A DNA stretch of 64,000 nucleotides from Dyella tabacisoli. Its GTDB lineage: Bacteria; Pseudomonadota; Gammaproteobacteria; Xanthomonadales; Rhodanobacteraceae. The translations under genes were made by a program, and so were the position numbers. Numbering within the stretch: the first letter of the stretch is position 1; every line of letters starts with the position of its first letter. This document shows positions 28,256 to 37,899 of the stretch, one piece after another. Below the pieces are notes generated by a model. The model ran no database searches. It worked only from the letters and a program-made list of their open reading frames with translations, and was not told where the DNA came from. The stretch spans positions 806,001 to 870,000 of the forward strand of contig NZ_KZ857173.1 of NCBI RefSeq assembly GCF_003350925.1, in the 5' to 3' direction.

Positions 28256-28510
28256 TTAACGCGCATGCCATTCGTAAACCGTCATCTCCCAGCCGCCGCT
28301 GATATACGCCGGGTCGGTGTGCACGATAGCCAGTGCCTCCTCGAAGCTGTCGGCATGCAGCAGATAGGCGCCACCGGTTTTATCGCCGAATGGCCCGGAT
28401 AGCTCGATTCGCCCACCCGCGCGCAGCCCTTCGAGAAAGTCTTGGTGCGGCCGCACCATCGCCGGATCGAACTGTGGGCGACGCATGACCAGGATCAAAT
28501 AGCGATTCAT
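28256..28510 (-). CDS. YciI-family protein
   Basis: An 84-residue ferredoxin-like-fold protein of the YciI/DGPF family: RYLILVMRRPQFD, then GPFGDKTGGAYLLHADSFEEAL and DPAYISGGWEMTVYEW. Homologues often carry a His-Asp pair; function is unknown for most. The ATG at 28510 is the family start; the longer frame adds 44 residues overlapping mtaD. It lies between mtaD and ubiG on the same strand, spacing 23 and 54 bp. Confidence 0.85.
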   Translation of the reverse strand: MNRYLILVMRRPQFDPAMVRPHQDFLEGLRAGGRIELSGPFGDKTGGAYLLHADSFEEALAIVHTDPAYISGGWEMTVYEWHAR

Positions 28511-28533
28511 CAAAGTTACCAAGAGTTGGAAAA

Positions 28534-29871
28534 TCAGCCTGCCGCAATGCGTTCGCGCCAGGCACGAGCCTTGGTCAAGATCGCGGCGGTATCCACGCCG
28601 ATCAATTCGCGCGCGGCGAGTTTGCGCACACCGGCGATCCATACATCACTGACCTGGTGCCGGCCGGTGCTATAGACCAGTTGCGACGCTACATGGAACA
28701 GCGGCTGGGTCTCTAGATCGGACAGGCGCACGGCAGCGAAATCTGCCTGCTTGCCGATCTCGATCGAGCCGATCTTTGCCTCCAGCCCGATCGCCTTGGC
28801 GCCATTCAACGTGGCGGCGCGTAACGCGCTGGCGGCATCGAATGCGGCTGCGTCACCGGCTACCGCTTTTGCCAGCAACGCGGCGGTGCGCATCTCGCCA
28901 AACATATCCAAATCGTTGTTGGAGGCGCAGCCGTCGGTGCCGATTGCCACGTTGACGCCAGCCTGGCGCAGTTTCTCTGCCGGACAAAAACCCGAGGCCA
29001 GCTTGAGATTGGATTCAGGACAATGAACCACCGATACACCGGCCTCGGCACAGGCGGCAATTTCGCCGTCGGTCAACTGGGTCATATGCACGGCGATCAG
29101 GCGATCGTTAACTAGCCCAAGCTTCTGCAGGCGCTGAAACGGCCGCAGGCCGCTCTTTTTCTTTTCTTCTTCGACTTCGTGCGCGGTCTCGTGCGTATGC
29201 AGATGCACCGGAATATCGAGCTGGTCGGCCAGCACGCGGATGCGCTCGAAGCTCTCGTCGGACACCGTGTACGGCGCATGCGGGGCGAACGCCGTGCTGA
29301 CCAAGGCGTCGCCGAGAAAACTGTCGTGCACTTCACCGGCGCGCGCGAAGTATTCGTCCTGGGATTTCGCCCAGGCGGTCGGAAAATCGATCACCGGCAA
29401 ACCGACGACCGCGCGGAACCCCATGCGCCGATACGTCGCGCCGATCACGTCGGGGAAAAAATAGTTCTCGTTGGTGCAAGTGGTGCCGCCGCGCAGCATC
29501 TCCGCCACGGCCAGCTCGACACCGTCGCGCACGAATTCCGGGCCCATCACCTTGGCCTCGGCCGGCCAGATGTGCTGCTGCAGCCACACCATCAAAGGCA
29601 GGTCGTCGGCCAGGCCGCGCAACAAGGTCATCGGGTTGTGCGTGTGTGCGTTGACCAGGCCCGGAATCAATGCATGCTCGGACAACTCCACTCTTTCGCG
29701 GGGCGCATAGGCGGCACGGGCCTGGGCGATCGGCAGCAGCGCGACGATGCGGCCATCATTCACGGCGACGGCATGGTTTTCCAGGACGACGGCATGCGGT
29801 TCGACCGGCACGACCCAGCGCGCTTCGATTAGCAGGTCGACGGGTTGCGGGGCGGTCAGGCTCATGAGCAT
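28534..29871 (-). CDS. mtaD: 5'-methylthioadenosine / S-adenosylhomocysteine deaminase-like amidohydrolase (TRZ/ATZ family)
   Basis: A 445-residue amidohydrolase. Metal ligands: VNAHTHNPMTLLRG (HxH), HLHTHETAHEVEEE, VHMTQLTD and ATGTDG-type GTDGCASNNDLDM with catalytic Asp. The gene order mtaD-(yciI)-ubiG-mupP matches Pseudomonas, where the homologue deaminates methylthioadenosine and related nucleosides. It starts at 29871 or at the second ATG at 29865. Substrate assignment among MTA, SAH or 5'-deoxyadenosine is inference from context. Confidence 0.88.
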   Translation of the reverse strand: MLMSLTAPQPVDLLIEARWVVPVEPHAVVLENHAVAVNDGRIVALLPIAQARAAYAPRERVELSEHALIPGLVNAHTHNPMTLLRGLADDLPLMVWLQQHIWPAEAKVMGPEFVRDGVELAVAEMLRGGTTCTNENYFFPDVIGATYRRMGFRAVVGLPVIDFPTAWAKSQDEYFARAGEVHDSFLGDALVSTAFAPHAPYTVSDESFERIRVLADQLDIPVHLHTHETAHEVEEEKKKSGLRPFQRLQKLGLVNDRLIAVHMTQLTDGEIAACAEAGVSVVHCPESNLKLASGFCPAEKLRQAGVNVAIGTDGCASNNDLDMFGEMRTAALLAKAVAGDAAAFDAASALRAATLNGAKAIGLEAKIGSIEIGKQADFAAVRLSDLETQPLFHVASQLVYSTGRHQVSDVWIAGVRKLAARELIGVDTAAILTKARAWRERIAAG

Positions 29872-29992
29872 TCACTTCGTTGGCATAGGCTGGTACGACA
29901 TGGGGCGGTACACCTTGCGGTGGCCGCCCCATGCTTTGATCGTCTTTCCAACGGAGGCCGGAAAGATGGGCCGGCTACAGCAGTAACGCCAA

Positions 29993-30017
29993 AGCCCATG
30001 AGCACGGCTCACGGGCT
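29993..30017 (-). terminator. Terminator after efp
   Basis: An 11-bp stem with one mismatch (29993-30003 with 30007-30017) directly after the efp stop; the leftward transcript continues with TTT. A second GC hairpin (29901-29908 with 29924-29931) lies between it and mtaD. Confidence 0.5.
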
Positions 30018-30023
30018 GGGGCA

Positions 30024-30590
30024 TTACTTCACTCGGCTGAAGTATTCGCCGGTGCGGGTATCGACCTTGATGATCTCGTCTTGATTGACGAACAGCGGCA
30101 CGCGCACCACGGCACCGGTCTCCAGCTTGGCCGGCTTGCCGCCGCCACCGGAGGTATCGCCGCGCACGCCCGGATCGGTTTCGACGATCTTCAATTCAAC
30201 GAAGTTCGGTGCCTGTACCGAGATCGGGCGGCCGTTCCACAAGGTCACCACGCAGGCTTCCTCGCCTTTGAGCCACTTGGCGGTCTCACCCATCGCGGTC
30301 TTGTCGGCCTGGTGCTGCTCGAACGTCTCTTGCTGCATGAAGTGCCAGAATTCGCCGTCGCTATAGAGGTACTGCATGTCCGTGTCGACCACGTCGGCGC
30401 CCTCGAAGGAGTCGCTCGACTTGAGCGTCTTTTCGGTGGTGCGGCCGTTGAGCAGGTTGAGAATACGGATACGGGTAAAGGCCTGCCCCTTGCCCGGTTT
30501 GATGAACTCCGCTTCGACGACGGTATAGGGGGCGCCGTCGACGATGATTTTTACACCGTTTTTGACGTCGTTGAGCCCGTAAGTGGCCAT
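30024..30590 (-). CDS. efp: Translation elongation factor P
   Basis: A 188-residue three-barrel translation factor that rescues ribosomes stalled on polyproline. The acceptor loop in [14 protein letters not shown] contains the lysine (about Lys34) that EpmA/EpmB beta-lysylate. The C-terminal motif [19 protein letters not shown] is diagnostic. The ATG at 30590 (MATYGLNDV) is the family start; the longer frame reading into the divergent promoter is not used. epmB, encoding the aminomutase that makes the modification, is divergent 129 bp away, which supports lysylation here. Confidence 0.97.
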   Translation of the reverse strand: MATYGLNDVKNGVKIIVDGAPYTVVEAEFIKPGKGQAFTRIRILNLLNGRTTEKTLKSSDSFEGADVVDTDMQYLYSDGEFWHFMQQETFEQHQADKTAMGETAKWLKGEEACVVTLWNGRPISVQAPNFVELKIVETDPGVRGDTSGGGGKPAKLETGAVVRVPLFVNQDEIIKVDTRTGEYFSRVK

Positions 30591-30719
30591 GCAATACGCT
30601 CCAATGAAAATGCCGATATGCCGATTTCGATGGACAAAGACCCGAACAGGCCTTTGCACGCCCTCATCAGCGGCTAAAATATGCAGATTGACGGGCCAAC
30701 GCCCGGCACAAGGCCGCAC

Positions 30720-31751
30720 ATGATAACCGCAAGCCCCCACGCCCGCATAACAGGTTCCGATACGGCAGGCCCATCGGCCTTGGCCGACTGGCGCCAGCTA
30801 TGGCGTGACGCCGTGACCGACGTCGGTCAATTGCTGGGCTTGCTGGGCCTGGAGCATCTTCACAATCTCTTGCCGGAGGGCAACGCCGGCTTCGCCCTGC
30901 GGGTACCGCGCGGCTTTATAGCCCGCATGCGCCACGGCGATCCGCGCGACCCGCTGCTGCTGCAGGTATTGCCGTCGGTGGCCGAACTGGAACAGACACC
31001 GGGCTTTGTCATCGATGCGGTCGGCGACATGGGCTCGCGTGCGGCCCAAGGCGTACTGCATAAATATGAAGGCCGCGCCCTGCTGATCGCCAGCGGAAGC
31101 TGCGCCATCAACTGCCGCTACTGCTTTCGCCGCCATTTTCCGTATGGCGACGAGATGGCGGCGGCCGGCCAATGGCGGCACGCGCTGGAGCATGTGCGGC
31201 AAGATCATTCGATCAACGAATTGATTCTGTCCGGCGGCGACCCGCTGGCCTTGACCACGGCCAAGCTTAAAGAGCTGAGCCAGGGCCTGGCCGAGATCCC
31301 GCATGTAACCCGGCTGCGCATCCACACCCGCCTGCCGGTCGTGCTGCCAGAACGAATCGACGATGCTTTCCAACAGTGGCTGGCGGCGCTGCCGCTGCAA
31401 AAAGTGGTGGTACTGCATGCCAACCACGCCAACGAGTTTGATGCCAGCGTAGATGCCGCTTGCGCCCGATTGCGCGAAGCCGGGGCGACCCTGCTCAATC
31501 AATCCGTACTGCTGCGCGGCGTCAACGACGATGCCGATGCACTGACGGCGCTTTCCGAGCGGCTTTTCGCTGCCGGTGTGCTGCCGTACTACCTGCACCA
31601 GCTCGACCGCGTGCAAGGCACCGCACACTTTGAAGTGGCCGATACCGATGCCCAGGCACTGCTCGACGCTATCCGTACCCGCCTGCCCGGCTACCTGGTA
31701 CCCAAGCTGGTCCGCGAAGTCGGCGGGGATGCCTCCAAGCGGCCAGTCTGA
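30720..31751 (+). CDS. epmB: EF-P--(R)-beta-lysine modification protein EpmB (lysine 2,3-aminomutase)
   Basis: A 343-residue radical SAM, PLP-dependent enzyme converting alpha-lysine to beta-lysine for transfer to EF-P. The CxxxCxxC cluster site is [30 protein letters not shown] is the SAM-side glycine motif, and the PLP lysine is expected near the C-terminus (YLVPKLVRE). The ATG at 30720 is preferred to one at 30681, which adds 13 residues. It is divergent from efp. EpmA is not in the window. Confidence 0.94.
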   Translation: MITASPHARITGSDTAGPSALADWRQLWRDAVTDVGQLLGLLGLEHLHNLLPEGNAGFALRVPRGFIARMRHGDPRDPLLLQVLPSVAELEQTPGFVIDAVGDMGSRAAQGVLHKYEGRALLIASGSCAINCRYCFRRHFPYGDEMAAAGQWRHALEHVRQDHSINELILSGGDPLALTTAKLKELSQGLAEIPHVTRLRIHTRLPVVLPERIDDAFQQWLAALPLQKVVVLHANHANEFDASVDAACARLREAGATLLNQSVLLRGVNDDADALTALSERLFAAGVLPYYLHQLDRVQGTAHFEVADTDAQALLDAIRTRLPGYLVPKLVREVGGDASKRPV

Positions 31752-31892
31752 GTACGTCTTCGCCAACACATGCGCGCGCCGTCACTCTAGGGATATTTCT
31801 GCTGGCGGCAATGATCGGAATCCGTTACAACCCATTAAGGGTCGGCACTTCAGATGTAGCCGGCGGCAACCCACGGATAGCTCGACGTACTC

Positions 31893-33938
31893 ATGAAGAC
31901 AGACCTGGTTATCAAGATCCTTTTCATCGAAAAATCGATCGAAGACGCTGAGCAGATCATCAGCCTGTTACGCAACAACGGCATCGCCGTGCGCCCTGCC
32001 CGCGCCACTCAGGCTGAGCAGGTACAGACTGCGCTGGACGAGCTGGCACCGGACCTGGTGCTGTTCGATCCATCCATCGGCACGCTTGAGCTGCGCGACC
32101 TGACCCGTCAGCTCGATGCCCATGGGCGCGACTTGTCGCTGATCGCCCTGGTTACGCAACTGGATAACAACGAGGTCACCGAGCTGTTCGCCAATGGCGT
32201 ACGCAGCGTCGGCCTGCGCCCTCAGCCCAGGCAATTGCTGGCTGTGATACAGCGCGAGTTCGATTCTCTCAATACGCGCCGCCAGTTGCGCCGGCTCGAA
32301 GCCGCGCTACGCGATTCCGAGCGGCGCTGCGACGCCCTGCTCGACTCATCCACTGACGCCATCGCTTATGTGCATGAGGGTATGCATGTACGCGCCAACC
32401 AGGCTTACCTGGATACTTTCGGCTACGACAGCTTTGACGATCTGCTCGGCCTGCCTGTGCTCGACATGATCGGCCCCAATCATGCCGACGAATTCAAAGC
32501 GGCACTCAAGACGCTGTCCCGCGGTGAAAAGGCTCCGAACATTCTCGACCTGCAGGCTCGCCGCGCCGATGCCGGCAGCTTCAAGGCCAGCGTGGAATTT
32601 GCCCACGCCACCTTCGAGGGCGAGTCCTGTCTGCAGGTCGTGTTCCGACGGCAGCAGATCGACCCGAACATGATCGAGCAATTGCAGCGCGACCAGGTCA
32701 CCGGCCTGTTCAACCGCGCACGCACACTGGAAGGCATCGATCAGGCTGTGGCGGCTGCGGCCAAGGGCACCAAGGGTCAATCGCTGCTGCTGATCGAGCC
32801 CGACAACTGGCAGACCATCGTCGCCGGTATCGGTCTGGGCAAGGCTGACGAATTGCTCGCCACCTTTGCTGCGCGCGTGCAGGCCCTGCTAGGCCTCGAT
32901 GACAGCGCCGGCCTGCTGGCCGAACACACGGTCGGTGTCATGCTGCATTCGCGCAACGACGAAAGCGTCAAGGCGTGGATCGCCAGCCTGCAACAAAGCA
33001 TCGCCAGCGATATCTTCGATGTCGGCACCAGCTCGATCACGGTGACGACCAGCATCGGCGGCAGCCTGCTCGGCGAGAAAAACGCCAACACCGAGCTATT
33101 GCTCGACCAGGCCAGCCAGGCATTGCGCAACGCGCAGAGCCAAGGCGGCAACCGTAGCGAGCTACACGACCCCGCCGCACGCGACAAGGCCGACGAAGAG
33201 CGCGAGCGCTATTGGCTCAATCTATTGCAACAGGCATTGCTGCAAAACGATTTCGTGCTCTATCACCAGCAAATCATCAGCCTGCAGGATGCCGAAGGCG
33301 AGTTCTCCGAAATTCTGCTGCGCTTGAACGGCCCGCAGGGCGAGGTGCTGCCAGGCTTCTTCATGCCGATCGCCGAGAAGCACAATCTGACCCCCGCCAT
33401 CGATCGCTGGGTGTTGAATCAGGTCATCGACACGCTTCGCGCACGCGAACGCTACAGCAGTCCAACCACCTTCTTCGTCAAGCTGACCGCCGGCTCGCTA
33501 CATGACAACACGCTATTGCCCTGGCTGGGCGAGCGCCTGAAACAGGCCGCGCTGCGTCACGGCCAGATCGTGCTGGAAATGACCGAAAGCAAGGTCGTGA
33601 CCGCGCTGCGCCCGGCGCAAGAGTTCGTCAATACCTGGAAACAGTGGGGCGGACGCTTCGCACTTGAGCAATTCGGCTCTGGCCTGAATTCCTTCCAGTT
33701 GCTCAACCATATCGATGCGGATTATCTGAAGATCGATCGCAGCTATATGGCCGAGCTGCCGCAGCATCCCGAAAACCAGAAGCGGGTCGCCGAGCTATGC
33801 CGCCAGACCCATGAGATGAAACGGCAAACCATCGCCGAATGGGTCGAAGATGCCGCCAGCACCTCGCTGCTGTTCGCCTGCGGTGTCGATTTCGTCCAAG
33901 GCAACTTTCTGCAGGAGCCTCAGCGGCTGCACGGCTAG
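31893..33938 (+). CDS. fimX: FimX-like degenerate GGDEF-EAL protein (c-di-GMP receptor for type IV pili)
   Basis: A 681-residue protein with the FimX layout: REC-like domain (about 1-125) without a full acidic pocket, PAS domain (about 145-255), GGDEF-like domain (about 265-425) whose signature is lost (LLAEHTVGVML in its place), and EAL-like domain (about 440-675) reading EILLRL and EQFGSGLNSF rather than EALLR and DDFGTG. Such proteins bind c-di-GMP but do not make or break it and work with PilZ and PilB for type IV pilus assembly and twitching. The length is close to Pseudomonas FimX (691). Monocistronic, ending at a strong terminator. Confidence 0.87.
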   Translation: MKTDLVIKILFIEKSIEDAEQIISLLRNNGIAVRPARATQAEQVQTALDELAPDLVLFDPSIGTLELRDLTRQLDAHGRDLSLIALVTQLDNNEVTELFANGVRSVGLRPQPRQLLAVIQREFDSLNTRRQLRRLEAALRDSERRCDALLDSSTDAIAYVHEGMHVRANQAYLDTFGYDSFDDLLGLPVLDMIGPNHADEFKAALKTLSRGEKAPNILDLQARRADAGSFKASVEFAHATFEGESCLQVVFRRQQIDPNMIEQLQRDQVTGLFNRARTLEGIDQAVAAAAKGTKGQSLLLIEPDNWQTIVAGIGLGKADELLATFAARVQALLGLDDSAGLLAEHTVGVMLHSRNDESVKAWIASLQQSIASDIFDVGTSSITVTTSIGGSLLGEKNANTELLLDQASQALRNAQSQGGNRSELHDPAARDKADEERERYWLNLLQQALLQNDFVLYHQQIISLQDAEGEFSEILLRLNGPQGEVLPGFFMPIAEKHNLTPAIDRWVLNQVIDTLRARERYSSPTTFFVKLTAGSLHDNTLLPWLGERLKQAALRHGQIVLEMTESKVVTALRPAQEFVNTWKQWGGRFALEQFGSGLNSFQLLNHIDADYLKIDRSYMAELPQHPENQKRVAELCRQTHEMKRQTIAEWVEDAASTSLLFACGVDFVQGNFLQEPQRLHG

Positions 33939-33983
33939 ATGGCGCGCCCCCGCCGCCGGGGGAGAACACAGGGCAAAACGCAG

Positions 33984-34023
33984 ACAACAAAAACCCGCGG
34001 ATCGCTCCGCGGGTTTTTGTTGT
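33984..34023. terminator. Strong bidirectional terminator between fimX and rplS
   Basis: A perfect 18-bp inverted repeat (33984-34001 with 34006-34023) around the tetraloop TCGC, with a T-run in both directions. It ends fimX rightward and the ribosomal protein operon leftward. Confidence 0.9.
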
Positions 34024-34042
34024 GCCAGACAGCGCTGCCTTA

Positions 34043-34447
34043 TTACTTGGCGGCAGCGGCTGCAGCAGCGGCCTTCGAAGCAGCCTTGATGGCGGCAGCG
34101 GCGGCGATATCTTCTTTGATGCGGGCGGCTTTGCCTTCCAGGCCACGCAGGTAGTACAGCTTGGCGCCACGCACCTTACCCTTGCGCTTGACTTCCACCG
34201 AGTCGATGGCCTGGCTGTGCGACTGGAACACGCGCTCCACGCCGGTGCCATGCGAAATCTTGCGCACGGTGAAAGCCGAATTCAGGCCGCGGCTGCGCTT
34301 GGCGATAACGATACCTTCGAACGCCTGTACGCGCTCGCGGTTACCTTCCTTCACCTTCACGTTAACCACCACGGTGTCGCCAGGGCCAAAATCAGGCAGC
34401 TGGCGGGTGATCTGCTCGGATTCGAACTGTTCAATGATCTTGTTCAT
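34043..34447 (-). CDS. rplS: 50S ribosomal protein L19
   Basis: A 134-residue L19 with [53 protein letters not shown] and [33 protein letters not shown]. It lies at the ribosomal subunit interface. The C-terminus carries an Ala-rich tail of about 20 residues ([21 protein letters not shown]), longer than in E. coli (115 residues). Last gene of rpsP-rimM-trmD-rplS. Confidence 0.97.
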   Translation of the reverse strand: MNKIIEQFESEQITRQLPDFGPGDTVVVNVKVKEGNRERVQAFEGIVIAKRSRGLNSAFTVRKISHGTGVERVFQSHSQAIDSVEVKRKGKVRGAKLYYLRGLEGKAARIKEDIAAAAAIKAASKAAAAAAAAK

Positions 34448-34480
34448 GGCACACCCGTCGATTATTTGCTGCGACCTTAC

Positions 34481-35236
34481 TTAAGTCGCATCGTGTTGCC
34501 GCGCATACTCGCGGCGAAATTCATCCAACAACGCACGGGATTCAGCATCCAACGCGCGTTGCGCCAATAAGTCCGGACGGCGCAGCCAGGTTCTACCTAG
34601 CGACTGCTTCAAGCGCCAACGGCGAATCGCCGCGTGGTCGCCAGAGAGCAGTACCTCCGGCACGTTACCGAATGCATCGAGCACCGGCTTCGCATAATGC
34701 GGACAGTCGAGCAGTCCGTTCGAGAACGAGTCCTGCTCGGCCGACTGTGCATCGTTCAACGCACCGTCTTGCAAGCGGCCTACCGCGTCGATAACCACCG
34801 CGGCGCCCAGCTCACCGCCAGACAGCACATAATCGCCGATAGAGAGCTCTTCGTCGACCTCGTGCGCCAGCAGACGCTCGTCCACACCTTCATAACGCCC
34901 ACAGAGCAAGGCGATTCGCGGCAACTTCGCCAGCGCCTCCACCCTGCCCTGCGTCAGCCGCGCTCCTTGCGGACTGAGATAAATCACATGCACCGGCTCC
35001 GGTGCCGCCTCGCGTATTGCCTTTAGAGCAGCACGCAGAGGTTCAATCAGCATCACCATTCCGGGTCCACCGCCGTAAGTGCGGCTGTCCACGGTGCGGT
35101 AACTGTCGGTGGCGAAGTCGCGCGGATTCCAGGTTTCCACCTGCAGCAGCTCACGCTGCTGCGCACGTCCTACGACACCTACGGCGGCACACTGACGCAC
35201 GAAGTCGGGAAACAGCGTAACGACATCGAAGCGCAT
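34481..35236 (-). CDS. trmD: tRNA (guanine-N1)-methyltransferase
   Basis: A 251-residue SPOUT enzyme that makes m1G37 in tRNAs and so prevents +1 frameshifting. The trefoil-knot SAM motifs are [24 protein letters not shown] and [13 protein letters not shown]. It follows rimM by 21 bp in the classical operon. Essential in most bacteria. Confidence 0.97.
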   Translation of the reverse strand: MRFDVVTLFPDFVRQCAAVGVVGRAQQRELLQVETWNPRDFATDSYRTVDSRTYGGGPGMVMLIEPLRAALKAIREAAPEPVHVIYLSPQGARLTQGRVEALAKLPRIALLCGRYEGVDERLLAHEVDEELSIGDYVLSGGELGAAVVIDAVGRLQDGALNDAQSAEQDSFSNGLLDCPHYAKPVLDAFGNVPEVLLSGDHAAIRRWRLKQSLGRTWLRRPDLLAQRALDAESRALLDEFRREYARQHDAT

Positions 35237-35257
35237 CAGATCCTCAATCCAAAACCA

Positions 35258-35773
35258 TCAGAATTCAGGATCCCAGTCCACCACCATGCGCCCGCCGGAC
35301 AGATCCACCGAACGCACATAAGAACCCTGGACGAAAGGAATCAGCCGCTCGCGCTCGCCGTCCCTCACTACCACGACATCGTTGGCGCCCGTGGCGAACA
35401 GGTGAGCCACCCGCCCCAGCGCAACGCCTTCCGTGGTGACGACCTCAAGACCTTCGAGATCGACCCAGTAATACTCATCCTTGCCGGGAGGCGGCAGTTG
35501 CTCACGGGCGACATAAATGTCACTACCGATCAATGCAGCCGCCTGTTCGCGGTCTGCCACATCAGGCAAGAAGGCGACTAGCCCCTTGCCCTGCGGACGA
35601 CCTTTGACTCCCTTGACCTCCGATTCCGTGCCCGGCGCCGCACTTAGCAGCCAGGGCTGGTAATCGAAAATCCGCATGCGAGGCTCGGTCCAGGATTCAA
35701 TCTTGAGCCAGCCCTGCACGCCATACAGTCCGACGATGCGCCCAACCAGGACGCGCCGACCGGTTGCCGTCAC
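35258..35773 (-). CDS. rimM: 16S rRNA processing protein RimM
   Basis: A 171-residue 30S assembly factor with an N-terminal RimM barrel ([24 protein letters not shown]) and a C-terminal PRC-like barrel ([37 protein letters not shown]). It binds S19 and helps 30S head maturation. The start is a GTG at 35773, immediately after the rpsP stop (1-bp gap), so the two are tightly coupled. Confidence 0.96.
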   Translation of the reverse strand: MTATGRRVLVGRIVGLYGVQGWLKIESWTEPRMRIFDYQPWLLSAAPGTESEVKGVKGRPQGKGLVAFLPDVADREQAAALIGSDIYVAREQLPPPGKDEYYWVDLEGLEVVTTEGVALGRVAHLFATGANDVVVVRDGERERLIPFVQGSYVRSVDLSGGRMVVDWDPEF

Positions 35774-35774
35774 T

Positions 35775-36029
35775 TCAGGCAGCCTGCTGCTTGCCGGCTT
35801 CCTTGAGCAGAGCGGCGACCTTATCGGTCAACTGCGCACCCTTGCCCACCCACTCTTTAACGCGCTCGACGTTCAGCTCAAGGCGCTTGTCCTTGCCCGA
35901 AGCGACTGGGTTGTAATAACCCACGCTCTCGATGTTGCGACCGTCGCGCTTGTTGCGCTGGTCGGTAACAACGACGTGGTAGAACGGACGGCCCTTGGCG
36001 CCGCCGCGCGAAAGACGAATCTTGACCAT
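35775..36029 (-). CDS. rpsP: 30S ribosomal protein S16
   Basis: An 84-residue S16 with [31 protein letters not shown] and [16 protein letters not shown]. The ATG at 36029 is the family start. The gene opens the rpsP-rimM-trmD-rplS operon, 163 bp downstream of ffh on the same strand; that gap contains a short degenerate GGGAAT-type tract (about 36107-36140) and a GC-rich inverted repeat. Confidence 0.97.
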   Translation of the reverse strand: MVKIRLSRGGAKGRPFYHVVVTDQRNKRDGRNIESVGYYNPVASGKDKRLELNVERVKEWVGKGAQLTDKVAALLKEAGKQQAA

Positions 36030-36192
36030 AGTAAAAGCTCCAGAGTTGCCGGAAAGGCCGGCAGCACGCACGAGACCGTGCGCGGTAAACATGGCATTTT
36101 AGCGAAAAACAGGAAAAAGGGAATAGGGAATCGAGAATAGAGGCCATGCGGCCCAGGCCGCCGGCCGATTTCCGGCCCGATTCCGGGGGTAA

Positions 36193-37575
36193 TCAGCGCA
36201 TCGGGGGCATTCCACCGCCCATTCCGCCCATGCCCTTCATGGCGCCGCGCATCTGCCGCAGCAGACCCTTGCTGCCGCCTTTGGAGAGCTTGGACATCAT
36301 TTTCTCCATTTGCATGTACTGCTTGAGCAACCGATTGACGTCGGCCGGCTGACTGCCCGAACCACGCGCCACACGGGCACGGCGCGAGCCGTTCAGCAAG
36401 TCGGGATGACGGCGCTCTTTCTTGGTCATCGAATTGATGATCGCGACCATGCGGCCAATTTCATTGTTATTGACCTTGGACTTCACGCTGTCGGGCAGAT
36501 TGGCCACGCCGGGCAATTTATCCATCAAACCAGCGAGGCCGCCCATGCTGTTCATCTGCTCAAGCTGATCTTTCATATCGTTCAGATCGAAGCGCTTGCC
36601 CTTGATGACCTTCTCGGCCAGCTTCTGCGCCTTCTCCTGATCGACCTTGCGCTCGACCTCTTCGACCAGCGACAGCACGTCGCCCATGCCTAGAATGCGC
36701 TGCGCGACTCGATCGGGGTGAAACGGCTCCAGCGCATCGGTCTTCTCGCCGGCGCCCAGGAACTTGATCGGCCGGCCGGTGACGTACCGCACCGACAACG
36801 CCGCGCCGCCACGGGCGTCGCCATCGGTCTTGGTCAGCACCACGCCGGTGAGCGGCAATGCATCGGCAAAGGCTTTCGCTGTATTGGCGGCGTCCTGGCC
36901 GGTCATCGAGTCGACCACGAACAAGGTCTCGACCGGGGTGATCGCGGCATGCAATGCCTTGATCTCGGCCATCATCGCTTCGTCTACATGGAGACGGCCG
37001 GCGGTATCGACGAGCAGCACATCGACCACTTCACGCCGCGCCGCCGCCATCGCGGCCCTGGCGATGTCGACCGGGTTCTGGCCTGCCTCGGACGGGAAGA
37101 ACTTCACCCCGACCTGCTCGGCCAGCGTGCGCAATTGCTCGATAGCGGCCGGACGATAAACGTCGCAACTGACCACCATCACTTTCTTTTTCTTGCGCTC
37201 GGTCAGAAAGCGCGCCAGCTTGGCCACCGTGGTGGTTTTACCCGCACCTTGCAGACCCGCCATCAGCACCACGGCCGGAGGCTGCTGGGCCAGGTTCAAT
37301 TCGGTATTGACCGTACCCATGACCGCAGTCAGCTCGTCGCTGACCACTTTGACCAGGGCCTGGCCAGGCGACAGGCTTTTGAGTACGTCCTGGCCCACCG
37401 CGCGTACCTTGACCCGCTCGATCAGCGCCTGCACCACTGGCAAGGCTACGTCAGCCTCCAACAGTGCGATGCGCACTTCGCGCAACGATTCGCGAATGTT
37501 TTCCTCGGTCAGCCTGCCGCGGCCGCGCAGGCGGTTAACGGTGGCGGAAAGGCGTTGGCTGAGCGACTCGAACAT
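36193..37575 (-). CDS. ffh: Signal recognition particle protein Ffh
   Basis: A 460-residue SRP54 GTPase targeting membrane proteins co-translationally. N-domain at 1-85; G-domain with P-loop GLQGAGKTTTVAK, DTAGRLHVDE, TKTDGDARGG and FLGAGEKTDALEPFHPDR; M-domain rich in Met (MKDQLEQMNSMGG, QYMQMEKMMSKL) that binds 4.5S RNA and signal peptides. The C-terminal tail ends in GMGGMGGGMPPMR. Its upstream region (from 37576) contains repeat copy 1 beginning only about 50 bp before the ATG. Confidence 0.97.
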   Translation of the reverse strand: MFESLSQRLSATVNRLRGRGRLTEENIRESLREVRIALLEADVALPVVQALIERVKVRAVGQDVLKSLSPGQALVKVVSDELTAVMGTVNTELNLAQQPPAVVLMAGLQGAGKTTTVAKLARFLTERKKKKVMVVSCDVYRPAAIEQLRTLAEQVGVKFFPSEAGQNPVDIARAAMAAARREVVDVLLVDTAGRLHVDEAMMAEIKALHAAITPVETLFVVDSMTGQDAANTAKAFADALPLTGVVLTKTDGDARGGAALSVRYVTGRPIKFLGAGEKTDALEPFHPDRVAQRILGMGDVLSLVEEVERKVDQEKAQKLAEKVIKGKRFDLNDMKDQLEQMNSMGGLAGLMDKLPGVANLPDSVKSKVNNNEIGRMVAIINSMTKKERRHPDLLNGSRRARVARGSGSQPADVNRLLKQYMQMEKMMSKLSKGGSKGLLRQMRGAMKGMGGMGGGMPPMR

Positions 37576-37623
37576 GGCGGTGAGTGTTGGGCGGAAAGTT
37601 GCACAGTATAGCCGGGGGACGGT

Positions 37624-37877
37624 GGGGAACGGGGAACGGGGAACGGGGAACGGGGAACGGGGAACGGGGAACGGGGAACGGGGAAAAGCCTAAAAAGCAG
37701 AAGCAAAAAAGCAAGAGCAAAAACAAACAAAAATCAAAAAAGAACGCAGATCTGCAATATCCCCTCGAACTTCATGTTCCCCATTCCCCGTTCCCTGTTC
37801 CCCGCCTAAAAAAGAACGCGGCATCACAGCCACTACTCAAGCCGCATGTTCCCCGCTCCCCATTCCCCGTTCCCCGC
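37624..37877 (+). repeat. GGGGAAC element, copy 1 (with a second, internally deleted tail)
   Basis: Eight exact GGGGAAC heptamers (37624-37679) plus a ninth partial (GGGGAA), an A-rich spacer (about 37684-37745), the link CCCCTCGAACTTCAT, then a C-rich tail of GTTCCCC-like units (37776-37803). A second unit follows: GCCTAAAAAAGAACGCGGC, which matches the spacer ends joined with the middle deleted, and another C-rich tail (37848-37877). The G-rich and C-rich arms can pair, and four consecutive GGGG tracts can form a G-quadruplex. It fills the divergent region between ffh and the CcsA-like gene. Confidence 0.9.
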
Positions 37878-37899
37878 TCTACACCTACACTCCCCGACT

